Shown piece after piece: positions 27,305-36,889 of a stretch of 64,000 nucleotides of DNA. Each line of letters begins with the position of its first letter. Positions within the stretch are counted from its first letter, which is position 1. The notes beneath the pieces are model-generated. The model was not told where the DNA came from and searched no databases. It was given only the letters and a program-made list of their open reading frames with translations. Location: NCBI RefSeq assembly GCF_001748365.1, contig NZ_BDHH01000001.1, positions 243,843 through 307,842 on the forward strand, written 5' to 3'. Origin of the DNA: Fusibacter sp. 3D3. Its GTDB lineage: Bacteria; Bacillota; Clostridia; Peptostreptococcales; Acidaminobacteraceae. A program made the translations under genes and the position numbers.

Positions 27305-28048
27305 TTATCTAATTTTTTTTAAGTATCCATCAGGTGCAGCGGTTATTACAAATCTGTCTGTAATAGAAGAATCTATTTCAAAAGCATCATTTTCTTCAAG
27401 AAATTGCATAGCAGCTGTCCAAGGATTGTTTCCCTTGCTCCAAGGTCTATAATCTCTTCCTTCAGAAATCACATCATTAGACATTTCAATAATAGTGTCA
27501 AAAACAACAATATACGATCCCGTAGATACTAAACTAGAATATAGTTGGAGTTCCTTATATACATGTTCATGTGTGTGATTAGAATCTAAAATCACCATAA
27601 TTTTATGCTTATCATTTACAATTTTCTTAACTTGATTAAATACACTTTCACTAGTTGAAGAACCTTCAATTAAAGTAATTCGTTTAAACATCGGATGCGA
27701 TTCTATAGCTTCACGATTATGTGCTCTAATGTCAATATCAATACCAATTACCTCGCCTTCGCCTCCTAGTAGTTCTAACATAGATGCAGAAAAAATCAAA
27801 CTCCCTCCGTATGCAATCCCCGTTTCTATAATTAAATCTGGCTTAACTTCCCAAATAATACTTTGAAGTGCAAGAATATCAGAAGGTACTTGAAGCATTG
27901 GAACACCCATCCAAGTAGAATTATAAACATAATCGTACTTCCCAGATCTAATAGACCATGCCTTTGTCAATTCTTTAAGTTCTTCATCTTTTGTCATCGC
28001 CTCAATAGCTCTTTTGCGCTCTAAATGAAACTCTTCTATTTTGCCCAT
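27305..28048 (-). CDS. CmcI/rhamnosyl O-methyltransferase-like protein
   Basis: The 247-residue protein belongs to the cephalosporin hydroxylase (CmcI) family, in which most members are SAM-dependent O-methyltransferases. It shows YNSTWMGVPMLQVPSDILALQ, the SAM-binding IIETGIAYGGSLIFSA (about 73-88), VIGIDIDIRAHN and the metal-binding VILDSNHTHEHV. A sugar hydroxyl is a plausible target given the neighbours. It overlaps the preceding radical SAM gene by 13 bases and has AAGGAG before its start. Confidence 0.85.
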   Translation of the reverse strand: MGKIEEFHLERKRAIEAMTKDEELKELTKAWSIRSGKYDYVYNSTWMGVPMLQVPSDILALQSIIWEVKPDLIIETGIAYGGSLIFSASMLELLGGEGEVIGIDIDIRAHNREAIESHPMFKRITLIEGSSTSESVFNQVKKIVNDKHKIMVILDSNHTHEHVYKELQLYSSLVSTGSYIVVFDTIIEMSNDVISEGRDYRPWSKGNNPWTAAMQFLEENDAFEIDSSITDRFVITAAPDGYLKKIR

Positions 28049-29061
28049 TTATATTTCTCCTTCAATATATTTGAATACTCATCAAGCCTATCTTCTTTAA
28101 ACAATCCATATTGATAAAGATTACACTTTGAGCATACCTTGCTCGCAAATTTAACACCTTCAAGCATATCTGTTCTAAACTGATTAGCTCTTGCGCTATC
28201 CCAAATTGCTTTTAAATCTGTATTATTCACATTACCCAAAATAATTGGATACTGAGTAGAACAACATGGAACTACATTACCATCTGGATTCACTTGAATT
28301 AAGTAAAAAGGCTGAGGACATATATTTGAATCTAATAATTCACTCCCATTTTGCCCCAACTCGGTGACATTTTCTTTAGATAAACCAACATAATCAATAC
28401 CTTGAACAGTAGGAGTCATATGCTCTATTGCTATAAAATCACTCTTATCACCAAACATTTTATAAAAAGAACTTTCATCGGTTTCGTTTTCTAGAGCACA
28501 GTCAATGATCTTGATATAAATTTGCATATTTCCTTTGCTATTATATAGCCATTCCAATTCAGATAGAAAGTTATCATAGTCAATCTTAGTTTTACATAAT
28601 TCTAAATATTTTTTAGCTGTAACACCTTGAATAGAGATTCTTAATTTATCCAGTCCAGATGAAATAAGTTTTTTAGATAAATTGTAATCTAACAAAAGCC
28701 CATTTGTTACCAATTCGATATTATCTGCAATTTTTTTCTTTTTTGCATAGCTTATCATTTTATCAATATCTTTATGCAATAGAGGTTCTCCAATACCAGC
28801 AAATCTTAACATTTTGATTTTTTTATTAAAATATTTTAGATTATCTATAATTTTTTTGTAAGTATCAAACCTCATATAACCAGAATTTGATATAAAACCA
28901 TGTTCACTTAAGGGTAAGCCATGCAAACAATATCCGCATTTGAAATTACACCCGTAAACAGGAAATATTTGAACTAAATACGGCGTATCCAGAGGTAACA
29001 TCTCACCTAACATATTTCGTTTACCACTAGGTGACATCCCATTAATCAACTTTGCTTTCAT
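28036..29061 (-). CDS. Radical SAM/SPASM enzyme, tandem paralogue 1
   Basis: The 341-residue protein has the radical SAM cluster motif C38-x3-C42-x2-C45 (YGCNFKCGYCLHG), the GEPLLHK motif, and a C-terminal SPASM segment with further cysteines (VPCCSTQYP near 275; KVCSKCNLYQYG near 315) for an auxiliary iron-sulfur cluster. SPASM enzymes usually modify peptides or proteins, a few modify sugars. It shares the opening MKA.I...L.E..PL..P with the next two genes. GGGAGA precedes the start, which overlaps the previous gene by 20 bases. The substrate is unknown. Confidence 0.88.
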   Translation of the reverse strand: MKAKLINGMSPSGKRNMLGEMLPLDTPYLVQIFPVYGCNFKCGYCLHGLPLSEHGFISNSGYMRFDTYKKIIDNLKYFNKKIKMLRFAGIGEPLLHKDIDKMISYAKKKKIADNIELVTNGLLLDYNLSKKLISSGLDKLRISIQGVTAKKYLELCKTKIDYDNFLSELEWLYNSKGNMQIYIKIIDCALENETDESSFYKMFGDKSDFIAIEHMTPTVQGIDYVGLSKENVTELGQNGSELLDSNICPQPFYLIQVNPDGNVVPCCSTQYPIILGNVNNTDLKAIWDSARANQFRTDMLEGVKFASKVCSKCNLYQYGLFKEDRLDEYSNILKEKYKWAK

Positions 29062-30091
29062 CTACAGTTCTCCCGTTAAGTAATTGATGCTCCCATATTT
29101 TACTCAAATTAAATGCATCAAAATCCAAGTCGTCTTCATCATGTGAAACATCATTAGGTGCACAGCAAGTAGCACACTTTGAATTTTCACTCCGCTTAAG
29201 TAATAGATGTGATAACTGAAATTCTTTAAGAATATCTCCATTCCACATTTCAATTAGAGAATGCTCCTTTACATTTCCCAAAATAACTGGCTTATAGATT
29301 GTATCACAAGGCTCAACATCGCCATTTGGAAATATACCCAGCATAAAAAAAGGAAGAGGACATACATTACGATTTTTATGAATATTACCATATCTATCCA
29401 TTGTAGTAGTCAACTCTAAATCATAGTTTACACCAGAATATACCGGACGGACTTTCTCAATAAACATGCGATCACTACTGTTTTCAAAAGTATTATAAAA
29501 AAGCACTTCTTCACCCTCATCAAGGGCAATATCCATAATTTTTACAAACAACTTCCCTTGTTGCTTGTGACTATAATAATAGTTCAGATTATAAATCAAT
29601 TTCTCAAATGATATTTCAGTACCACAGGTTTTAAGATAGCTTTTGTCACTCATACCCTGAAGGGAGATTTTAAGAGTATCTAATTTAGCATCAATCAATG
29701 CATCTGCTACTTCCTTATTTAATAAGGAACCATTGCTAATGATCTCTATTCTTTCTGCCACATTGGATTCTTTTGCAATCTTTACCATATCTGCAATTTT
29801 AGGATTTAAAAGAGGTTCTCCGTGACCCGTCAAAGACAATAATTTAAGTTTACTAGGAAAGGCTTTTAATTGTTCAATTACTTTAAGATAGACTGACATC
29901 TCCATATGCTGAGGTTCAAAATCATAAAGATTTTTCATTTTAGATAATCCCATAGAATGCCCACAATAATTACATCTAAAATTACAAAACGTGGTTGGAA
30001 AAACAAAAATACTAAAAGGTGTCTCTAATGGAACTGCTTCCGCTAATTTTGTACGCTCTAACCCATATAAAGGCATAATATTTGATTTCAT
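29042..30091 (-). CDS. Radical SAM/SPASM enzyme, tandem paralogue 2
   Basis: The 349-residue protein has C36-x3-C40-x2-C43 (FCNFRCNYCGHS), GHGEPLLNP, and a SPASM tail with VEPCDTIYKP and CATCCAPND. It is a clear paralogue of the genes on both sides, with the same N-terminal block before the cysteines. The AGGAGG box is about 13 bases from the ATG, unusually far. The last 30 residues are acidic (SHDEDDLDFDAF). Function in the island is inferred only from context. Confidence 0.87.
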   Translation of the reverse strand: MKSNIMPLYGLERTKLAEAVPLETPFSIFVFPTTFCNFRCNYCGHSMGLSKMKNLYDFEPQHMEMSVYLKVIEQLKAFPSKLKLLSLTGHGEPLLNPKIADMVKIAKESNVAERIEIISNGSLLNKEVADALIDAKLDTLKISLQGMSDKSYLKTCGTEISFEKLIYNLNYYYSHKQQGKLFVKIMDIALDEGEEVLFYNTFENSSDRMFIEKVRPVYSGVNYDLELTTTMDRYGNIHKNRNVCPLPFFMLGIFPNGDVEPCDTIYKPVILGNVKEHSLIEMWNGDILKEFQLSHLLLKRSENSKCATCCAPNDVSHDEDDLDFDAFNLSKIWEHQLLNGRTVDESKVD

Positions 30092-30098
30092 TATTTTA

Positions 30099-31118
30099 TT
30101 AAAACCTCCTAATTAAATCACTTGCTACATCATCAAGAAATTCTCTTTCATCCATTACAGTAGCACAAGATTCGCACCTTGCACATGTGGGATTTTCTTT
30201 TCTCTCAAGATGCAAATGTTGAAGAATCAAAGCTTTACGCTTGTCTCCATTCCAAATTTCTTTCAAACTATTTTCCTTGATATTGCCAATGCTAAAGCTA
30301 GGTGGTAAACCACTCACTGGACAGGGAAAAACATTCCCATCTACATCAATTTGTAACATGTAAAAAATAACTGGACAAACTTCTCTTCTATAAGTTAATT
30401 CATTGTTCAAATTACGAGAGTTATCTGCTTTGCCATCATGATCTCCCATCTGGTGCTGAAGAGTTATCAAATGTTCAATAAAAATCTGATCCGAGATGTT
30501 TCCGAACAAAGAATAAAATTCTTTCTCATTACTTTTATTCTTCAAAAGTGCATCTATAATTTTTATAAAAATAATGCTCTCTTTTTTATGCTTATATAAA
30601 TATTCTATATTCTGATAGAAGTTTTTGAAATCTATTTTCTGGTTAGAAGTTTCTAAATATTGCTCTGAATTTAAGCCCTGAAGAGATATTTGGATTCTTG
30701 AAATACCTGCATTTACTATTTCATCGGATAATTTTGGAGTTAGTAAGGTTGCGTTTGTAAGTAAATCAATACGTTCCACTGTGCAGTTTTTTCTAGATTT
30801 TCTAATAAATTGAGGAAACAATGGATTCATCAAAGGTTCCCCTAAACCTGAATAAACTATTCTCTTCAAGGTCAAATTAAAATCATTCAAATCATATATT
30901 ATTTTTTCATGTAAATCATTCGACATATGTTTTATTAAATAGTCAGATTTATCAAAGCCTTTCCCATTCTGAGTTTTAGTACTATGAATACAGTAAAAAC
31001 ACTTCAAATTACAATATCTCGTAGGTTCGATAAATACAGTCATCGGAATACTTAATGGAATAATCTCACTCAAATTTTTCCGAGTTGAATCATAGCTTGC
31101 TTTTATATTCGCTTTCAT
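30099..31118 (-). CDS. Radical SAM/SPASM enzyme, tandem paralogue 3
   Basis: The 339-residue protein has C36-x3-C40-x2-C43 (RYCNLKCFYCIHS), GLGEPLMNP, and a SPASM tail with VFPCPVSGLPP and CARCESCATVMDE. I place the start at the ATG at 31118: this aligns its N-terminus (MKANIKASYDSTRKNLSEII) with the two sibling enzymes and removes a 53-base overlap with the FkbM gene, although the frame is open to 31187. The three siblings differ most in the region just after the cysteine motif. Confidence 0.86.
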   Translation of the reverse strand: MKANIKASYDSTRKNLSEIIPLSIPMTVFIEPTRYCNLKCFYCIHSTKTQNGKGFDKSDYLIKHMSNDLHEKIIYDLNDFNLTLKRIVYSGLGEPLMNPLFPQFIRKSRKNCTVERIDLLTNATLLTPKLSDEIVNAGISRIQISLQGLNSEQYLETSNQKIDFKNFYQNIEYLYKHKKESIIFIKIIDALLKNKSNEKEFYSLFGNISDQIFIEHLITLQHQMGDHDGKADNSRNLNNELTYRREVCPVIFYMLQIDVDGNVFPCPVSGLPPSFSIGNIKENSLKEIWNGDKRKALILQHLHLERKENPTCARCESCATVMDEREFLDDVASDLIRRF

Positions 31119-31134
31119 AATATTAAACTCACTT

Positions 31135-32295
31135 TCACAGTTTTGCTTCTGTTGCATATAAAATTGTCTCCATTCCATGTAATCCATGACAACGCAAATA
31201 AAATTTATATTTAGGATTTATTTGTTTTATCAGATAAGGAATTTCCCACATATCTTCTATCTTATGGTAGATGCTTATAGCCAAATCCGGGGTATAAGCT
31301 CTAATATTTTTTTCAGCTCCAAGTAAAGCTTTGTATTCGGCCCCTTCGATATCCATTTTTATAAAAGTAGGACAAAACCCTCTTAGCGCTTCATCAATGG
31401 ATAAACATTGAATATGTGCTATACCCTCTTCTGAAATACTACTCGAACTCTGGATTCCACTATTAAATTTTAACACATCTGCTTTATTCCATACCCCACA
31501 AGGAAAATATATTTCTTCATCCGCAATTTCTTGATTTTGAGTATTTATCACTAATTTATTAAAATTTTTAATTTCCGGCTCAAAATAGGCAACCTTCTCA
31601 ACCTTACCTTTCAATTTTTTTAACATCAAAGCTGTATCTCCATCATATGCTCCACAATCAATAAATCTTTGATAACTTTTTGAAAACTTAATATCCTCAA
31701 CGAAATACTGAATCGCATTATTAGGTACTGAAAACAAACTAGAATCTGAGTTAATAATGCCATTAAAAAAATTATAATAAACGGATTGGCTTTCTTCATC
31801 TTCTAACCAATCAGCTATTTTAAGAATCTGATTTTGAATGCTCTCATTAAAAATCTCTCTACTTTCTTCTATTTTTACTTTAGAATTGATCAAATACGGA
31901 GTGAAAATTGCAAGATTGTAAATATCATGAAAATAGCAAAAATTAGTAACACCTAATTCTTTTAAAAATTTATAAAATTTCTTCAATTCATTATAATCAC
32001 ATAAAAAAGAGACTATAATATATGTTTTATCTGTTAAATACTTTTTCACATTATCTGGCGATAACACCTTTACATTCTTGTATAACTTTTCCTCATCACT
32101 ATTTTTGTCAATAAACCCCCGCACCGAGATATCCATTTTTTCTAATAATTGATGTGTCATTGCCCCTGCATTGCCGGCACCATATAAGTATACTTCTGAA
32201 TTTTTAATACCTTCTAAAAATTTTTCCGTTCTAGTTAAGTTTTCTTTAGAATTAATAAGGGCTTCCATTTTGGATTTAAATTGTTCTCTATTCAT
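31135..32295 (-). CDS. FkbM-family methyltransferase with N-terminal Rossmann-like module
   Basis: The 386-residue protein has two parts. Residues about 30-125 form a nucleotide-binding-like module (VYLYGAGNAGAMTHQLLEKM; GFIDKNSDEE; VLSPDNVKKY) also seen in four other island proteins. Residues about 205-386 are an FkbM SAM-dependent methyltransferase: RFIDCGAYDGDTALML, VAYFEPEIKNF, and FIKMDIEGAEYKALLGAE. FkbM enzymes O-methylate sugars and other hydroxyls. The middle region (130-200) is not recognised. AGAGAGA precedes the start. Confidence 0.88.
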   Translation of the reverse strand: MNREQFKSKMEALINSKENLTRTEKFLEGIKNSEVYLYGAGNAGAMTHQLLEKMDISVRGFIDKNSDEEKLYKNVKVLSPDNVKKYLTDKTYIIVSFLCDYNELKKFYKFLKELGVTNFCYFHDIYNLAIFTPYLINSKVKIEESREIFNESIQNQILKIADWLEDEESQSVYYNFFNGIINSDSSLFSVPNNAIQYFVEDIKFSKSYQRFIDCGAYDGDTALMLKKLKGKVEKVAYFEPEIKNFNKLVINTQNQEIADEEIYFPCGVWNKADVLKFNSGIQSSSSISEEGIAHIQCLSIDEALRGFCPTFIKMDIEGAEYKALLGAEKNIRAYTPDLAISIYHKIEDMWEIPYLIKQINPKYKFYLRCHGLHGMETILYATEAKL

Positions 32296-32331
32296 ACTAA
32301 TCTCTCTTTCTCTAAAAAAATTAAACTCTAG

Positions 32332-34491
32332 TTAAATTTCTAAACGAATATTTTCAACTTTATAATTATAATAATCACTGAACAATAAGCTTGATCTAAT
32401 ACTTTCAGATAGAATAGCTTTATGAGTAACTATCACTCCTAATAAAGCATCCGATAGCTCAATGCCAAATTGCCTCTTCCCCAGATTCAAATCCAAATTA
32501 AGTGCATCGAGTACATACTGCCTAATGCCATTATGGCATTCATTTACTGCTGTAAAATTTCTTTTTTTACTCGTGTTAATATATTTAGGTTCTAAATTTT
32601 TATCAAAGCATAAAAGTTGTTCTTCTTTTGCAGAAAAAATAACCTCACCTAAAAGATAATTTGAAATTAAATGAAATGGAGTTATTTCTGTGTCAATACA
32701 CTTACCATATTGAGCAAAGATTTTATCTGTTTGCTTTAGAAATTCTTTCATCTGAGGCGCGGTGGAAAAATAAAAGCCATACATCGAACGCCCTAATATT
32801 CGTTCTACAAACATTTGTGTAATGCCTCTACCCACAAAATTGATACAACCAATTTTCTCATGAGCACCAATACCAATACTTTGTATATATGCTTTGTAAT
32901 GCTGACGCTCTTCTTTTGCATTAATTTCAATAGCATTCAAATATTCACTAGTAATGTGAGCGATCAAATCGTTCATTTCAACTTCATAGAAGAATTTTAA
33001 TCGAATTGGATCATCATTTCTCATCTGGATACCCAGAGTCCTGAATACAGATTCTCCAATAAGCAAATTTTTAGATTTACACATTTCTCTCAAAACTAAC
33101 GCTACATCTTCAATATCTTCAATGGCTGCAACACTTGCCGCTCTTCTTGAAGTCAAGAAGTAGTGTGCTTGAGGATAATCTAAATTCAGAGTCATCATAA
33201 TCAGTTCAAAAATTTCATGCAAAATGTATCCGTCTCTTGCGAAAAATAACAGTTTGTTCAATTCCAATGTCCTTGAAGTTTTAATTAACCAATTCACGAA
33301 AGTTAACACTATTGGACCAAAAAAATTATATCCCAACGCATGCATATCATCTAATACAATTGTTCCTTTACCCTTATGCAATGAAAACGGGTCATTAAAT
33401 ACTTTTGAAACAAACTTTCCCAATAAAAGTCTTTGATTTAAACTACTACATTTTTTCTCCAAATAGGCATATTTTGAAAATCTCATTATATCTAAAGAAT
33501 TTCTTATATGATAGGTTTCAATTCCATAACTTTTAGGAATCTCAACATCACATTCCAAATTGTCACCAATATGAAGCATACGATGATCTGGTTTCTTAAA
33601 AACACTCCATATTTTTCCATCGTGCTTTGATTTTTTTTCTTCGCATGAAACTAAAAGTTGACAATAACCTTCTATTCCATTCTTCTTTAACAATATTTCA
33701 ATTTTTTCTCTTTGCCAATACATATCTGAAACTAAATAAATTCTCTTTTCCGCATTTAGAGCGTACTTGTATAAATTCACCATTTTGTATCGTGGCAAAG
33801 AAATACGATATTCCATTTCAAATTCAATATTTTTAATTTCACGTGTAAGTTGTTCATCTAAATTAAGCAATTCACCCAATTCATCATAGATCATATCTAT
33901 ATTAAAATAAGTTGTTTTCTTACAATATACATTTTTTTCAGCATATACCCGATTTTTCTTAAAGTCTATGTTTAAACCCTTTTCCGTTCTCAGTTTTTCT
34001 TCAACAAGCTCAAATACATCGCTCGGCTCCAAAGTTTCTCTCATTATTAAAGTATCAAATATATCAAAACAAATAATATCATGTTGTTTTATCAAATCCA
34101 GAATATTCTTTTCATTCTTTTTATAATAAGGATCTTCATCGGTATCAATTTCTTTAGGCTCAAACCCATTTAGATAGAAAATTCTAATACCAGATTCTTT
34201 TAAAAAATTAATTCTCTGATATATGATGTGACAAGACGATATATTAGCTGCTATAATAACTACTTTTATACTTTTAACGACCTCATCATATGATAATAGA
34301 TTAAATCCACAATAACTTAATTCATTGTAATCCTTATCCATGATTCCAACAAAATTATAATTCTTATATAATTCAAGAATTTTTTCCGTTTTCTCCCCTA
34401 TCCCATATATTGCAATAGGCATATCTTTAAATTTATAAAATTTTTCGTTGAATCTTTGTTTTAGGGCATCTTTATCACTAGTCTTATTCAC
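32332..34491 (-). CDS. Large HAD-superfamily protein with Rossmann-like N-terminus (COG5610-like)
   Basis: The 719-residue protein starts at a GTG well placed after AAGGAGAG. Residues about 25-110 are the shared Rossmann-like module (IAIYGIGEKTEKILELY; GIMDKDYNEL; LLSYDEVV). Residues about 125-330 are a HAD domain with DxD-type nucleophile FDIFDTLIMRE, the lysine region CEEKKSKHDGKIW and the acidic LHIGDNLECDVEIP. The remaining 380 residues (with LLFFARDGYILHEIFE and LTSRRAASVAAI) resemble the C-terminal half of COG5610 proteins from surface-polysaccharide loci. The catalytic aspartates are intact; the substrate is unknown, possibly a sugar phosphate. Confidence 0.78.
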   Translation of the reverse strand: MNKTSDKDALKQRFNEKFYKFKDMPIAIYGIGEKTEKILELYKNYNFVGIMDKDYNELSYCGFNLLSYDEVVKSIKVVIIAANISSCHIIYQRINFLKESGIRIFYLNGFEPKEIDTDEDPYYKKNEKNILDLIKQHDIICFDIFDTLIMRETLEPSDVFELVEEKLRTEKGLNIDFKKNRVYAEKNVYCKKTTYFNIDMIYDELGELLNLDEQLTREIKNIEFEMEYRISLPRYKMVNLYKYALNAEKRIYLVSDMYWQREKIEILLKKNGIEGYCQLLVSCEEKKSKHDGKIWSVFKKPDHRMLHIGDNLECDVEIPKSYGIETYHIRNSLDIMRFSKYAYLEKKCSSLNQRLLLGKFVSKVFNDPFSLHKGKGTIVLDDMHALGYNFFGPIVLTFVNWLIKTSRTLELNKLLFFARDGYILHEIFELIMMTLNLDYPQAHYFLTSRRAASVAAIEDIEDVALVLREMCKSKNLLIGESVFRTLGIQMRNDDPIRLKFFYEVEMNDLIAHITSEYLNAIEINAKEERQHYKAYIQSIGIGAHEKIGCINFVGRGITQMFVERILGRSMYGFYFSTAPQMKEFLKQTDKIFAQYGKCIDTEITPFHLISNYLLGEVIFSAKEEQLLCFDKNLEPKYINTSKKRNFTAVNECHNGIRQYVLDALNLDLNLGKRQFGIELSDALLGVIVTHKAILSESIRSSLLFSDYYNYKVENIRLEI

Positions 34492-34522
34492 CAGATTCTC
34501 TCCTTGATTCACTTTATTATAA

Positions 34523-35689
34523 TTATCGTACGCTCATTTGTTCACCGGCAGGTATCAAAATCTTATTGACATCATAATCTCCATTACAATTCGAACATAG
34601 GCTTGTGGCACCTTTTCTTAACACTCCTAGTTCGAACTCAATAAATTCCTGAGGCTCAATGACATTCTCTAAGTCCAAGAAATCACTCTCATCGACTGGC
34701 ATGCCCCCCATATTTACGGCTGCAGCATTGATTGTACAATAATAAAGTTTAGAGCCCCATAACCCTCGGCTATAATAGGCACATTTTTTAAAATGATTAT
34801 GCGTTACCAAACCCTTTTTAAATTTTTCAACATTAAAATCACCAAAGTCGACCCATTGATCATCAGTTGTCGTTCTATAACTGATGTAACTAATCTCTCT
34901 ACGCTCCAATTCTTCAATATAATCTGATATCGAATATTTATAATCGACAAACTCAGAGTAATCATTTATTTCCATCTGTATATTGTTTCCTTTTATAATT
35001 TTAAGTGTTCTATCATCAAGTTTTATTGTGCCGTTCGTTACAACTCTCAAATTCTCAATACGATTTCTATATTCTTCACTTATATATTCCAATATTTCTG
35101 TAAAGTGAGGCGACATTGTAGGTTCTCCACCCATGATTTTAAAATTATAAACAAAATCCACATTCTTAAAAAGAACTTCTATATCACGCTTTAGAGCTTT
35201 TAAATCCCGATGTTTCTTTGAATGTGATTTTGAAATTAAAATACTACAATGTTTACAATTTAAAGTACAATTAGGCGTAACTATAAAGGAGATATTCGTT
35301 AAGTATATTTTTTTTTCAACAAACCAATAGTACATTGGAATAAATTCCATCACATAACAATAATCATCTCCCTCTGAAAATCCAATATGATCCAATTGCT
35401 TTCTAACTGAATTTATAGATCCTGTCAAGATTAAAATCTTTTGCTTATTATTTTTATGGATTAATTCTTCTGGAGATTTTATTTCATATCCGTCAATTTG
35501 TGTGCCTTGAAGCTTCGAATTATTGTCCACGCAATATGATATTTTTATTTTTCCATCTAAACATTTTCTAAACAAATCAAAATTTCTACCCACACCAAAC
35601 AATATAAACTCAACGTCCTTATCTAAAAAAGTTTTCAATTTGTCAATGTCATCCATTCTTTTGCTAACAAAATTAACTTTATAGCTCAT
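34523..35689 (-). CDS. Radical SAM protein with Rossmann-like N-terminus (1)
   Basis: The 388-residue protein begins with the shared module (FILFGVGRNFDLFRKCL at about 28-44; YCVDNNSKLQGTQIDGYEIK; LILTGSINSVRKQL), followed by a radical SAM domain with C141-x3-C145-x2-C148 (NCTLNCKHCSIL), KIMGGEPTMSP and EINDYSEFVDYKYS. The tail has paired cysteines (ATSLCSNCNGDYDVNK) for another cluster. It is closely related to the next gene but distinct from the three tandem paralogues. AAGGAG is seven bases before the ATG. Confidence 0.85.
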   Translation of the reverse strand: MSYKVNFVSKRMDDIDKLKTFLDKDVEFILFGVGRNFDLFRKCLDGKIKISYCVDNNSKLQGTQIDGYEIKSPEELIHKNNKQKILILTGSINSVRKQLDHIGFSEGDDYCYVMEFIPMYYWFVEKKIYLTNISFIVTPNCTLNCKHCSILISKSHSKKHRDLKALKRDIEVLFKNVDFVYNFKIMGGEPTMSPHFTEILEYISEEYRNRIENLRVVTNGTIKLDDRTLKIIKGNNIQMEINDYSEFVDYKYSISDYIEELERREISYISYRTTTDDQWVDFGDFNVEKFKKGLVTHNHFKKCAYYSRGLWGSKLYYCTINAAAVNMGGMPVDESDFLDLENVIEPQEFIEFELGVLRKGATSLCSNCNGDYDVNKILIPAGEQMSVR

Positions 35690-35743
35690 CACTTATCTCC
35701 TTAAATAATCCAGTTTAATTTATCAATACTATGACTATTATTA

Positions 35744-36889
35744 CTATTGTTTTGCTGGGCAAACATAATTTTTATTAGCAGTTCCAAATCCATTGCAATA
35801 GTTACAGGATTCAAAGAATCTGTTTCTAAAGGAAAATTCAAAATTGAACAATGTCAAAAAAAAATCTTCTTTATCAGAAATCTTTACCCGATTCAACTCT
35901 AAATATTCGTGCGCCTGAATCGGTCTTATTTTCCCAATCTGAGCACTTGCAACGGGACCACAGAAAAATAATTTACCTTCATATAAACTCCTGCATGGCA
36001 TTCGGCAATTATCTAAACGATTTTCTAATTCTATATCCGATAAATCTTGATTGTAATTAGGAGGACCTAACGATAACCATTCAGTATACTTTCTGCGATT
36101 TGCATCAATTCCATTTTCTTTTAACACTGAATGAACTGCATTTACACTTTTCTCAACATCAGGAAGATTATCACTATAATCACTTATTTCTATTACAGTA
36201 TGATTTTTTTTAAAACTCTCTATGAGTTGCTGTCTAGGATTAATAGTCCCATTCGTTACAATAACAATTCTCAAAATATTTGCTTCATATTTTTGATACA
36301 CATAATCAATAATCTGAAGCAAACTCTTGTGAATAAATGGCTCTCCACCTAAAATTCTAAGTTCTCTAACTTGACCTACTATTTCAAAATATTGATCAAT
36401 ATCTGCAATAATCGCACTTAACTCTCGGTCTTTTGGACTCCTATAACGCGGAATATATAAACCGCACTCTATACATTTCAACGTACATCTACTCGTGATC
36501 ATCATTTCAACATAATCTGAATATATCAGATCCTTATATTTCCAGTTCCAAAGTGCAAGAAGTTTATCATACTGGATAAAATCTTCGTCTTCAACCAGAC
36601 CAATGTTCTCAAGTTCTGATTTTATACTCTGCCTTGCGCCAACTGAAACAGAGGTTATAATAATTTTATATCTATCACTTTCTATCTTATGCTTATCAAA
36701 TACTTTGTATCCTAGATAACCATTTTTTTGCTTTTCGACATCATTGTCTATAATAAATCTCACGCTTATTTCAATAGGTAATAAGGTCACAAAGTCACTA
36801 ATAATTTGAGTTGCTCCAAAAAAAACAAATTCTAAAGCAGGATCCCAATTTCGATTTATTTTTGCAAGTTCTCTTCTATCATACATCAT
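35744..36889 (-). CDS. Radical SAM protein with Rossmann-like N-terminus (2)
   Basis: The 381-residue protein has the shared module (FVFFGATQIISDFVTLL; FIIDNDVEKQKNGYLGYKVF; IITSVSVGARQSI) and then C135-x3-C139-x2-C142 (RCTLKCIECGLY), RILGGEPFIHK and EISDYSDNLPDV, parallel to the preceding paralogue. The tail ends FFESCNYCNGFGTANKNYVC. I choose the ATG at 36889 (GGAG nine bases upstream); 36886 and 36904 are alternatives. It overlaps the end of the glycosyltransferase gene. Pairwise similarity to the 34523 gene suggests a local duplication. Confidence 0.84.
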   Translation of the reverse strand: MMYDRRELAKINRNWDPALEFVFFGATQIISDFVTLLPIEISVRFIIDNDVEKQKNGYLGYKVFDKHKIESDRYKIIITSVSVGARQSIKSELENIGLVEDEDFIQYDKLLALWNWKYKDLIYSDYVEMMITSRCTLKCIECGLYIPRYRSPKDRELSAIIADIDQYFEIVGQVRELRILGGEPFIHKSLLQIIDYVYQKYEANILRIVIVTNGTINPRQQLIESFKKNHTVIEISDYSDNLPDVEKSVNAVHSVLKENGIDANRRKYTEWLSLGPPNYNQDLSDIELENRLDNCRMPCRSLYEGKLFFCGPVASAQIGKIRPIQAHEYLELNRVKISDKEDFFLTLFNFEFSFRNRFFESCNYCNGFGTANKNYVCPAKQ

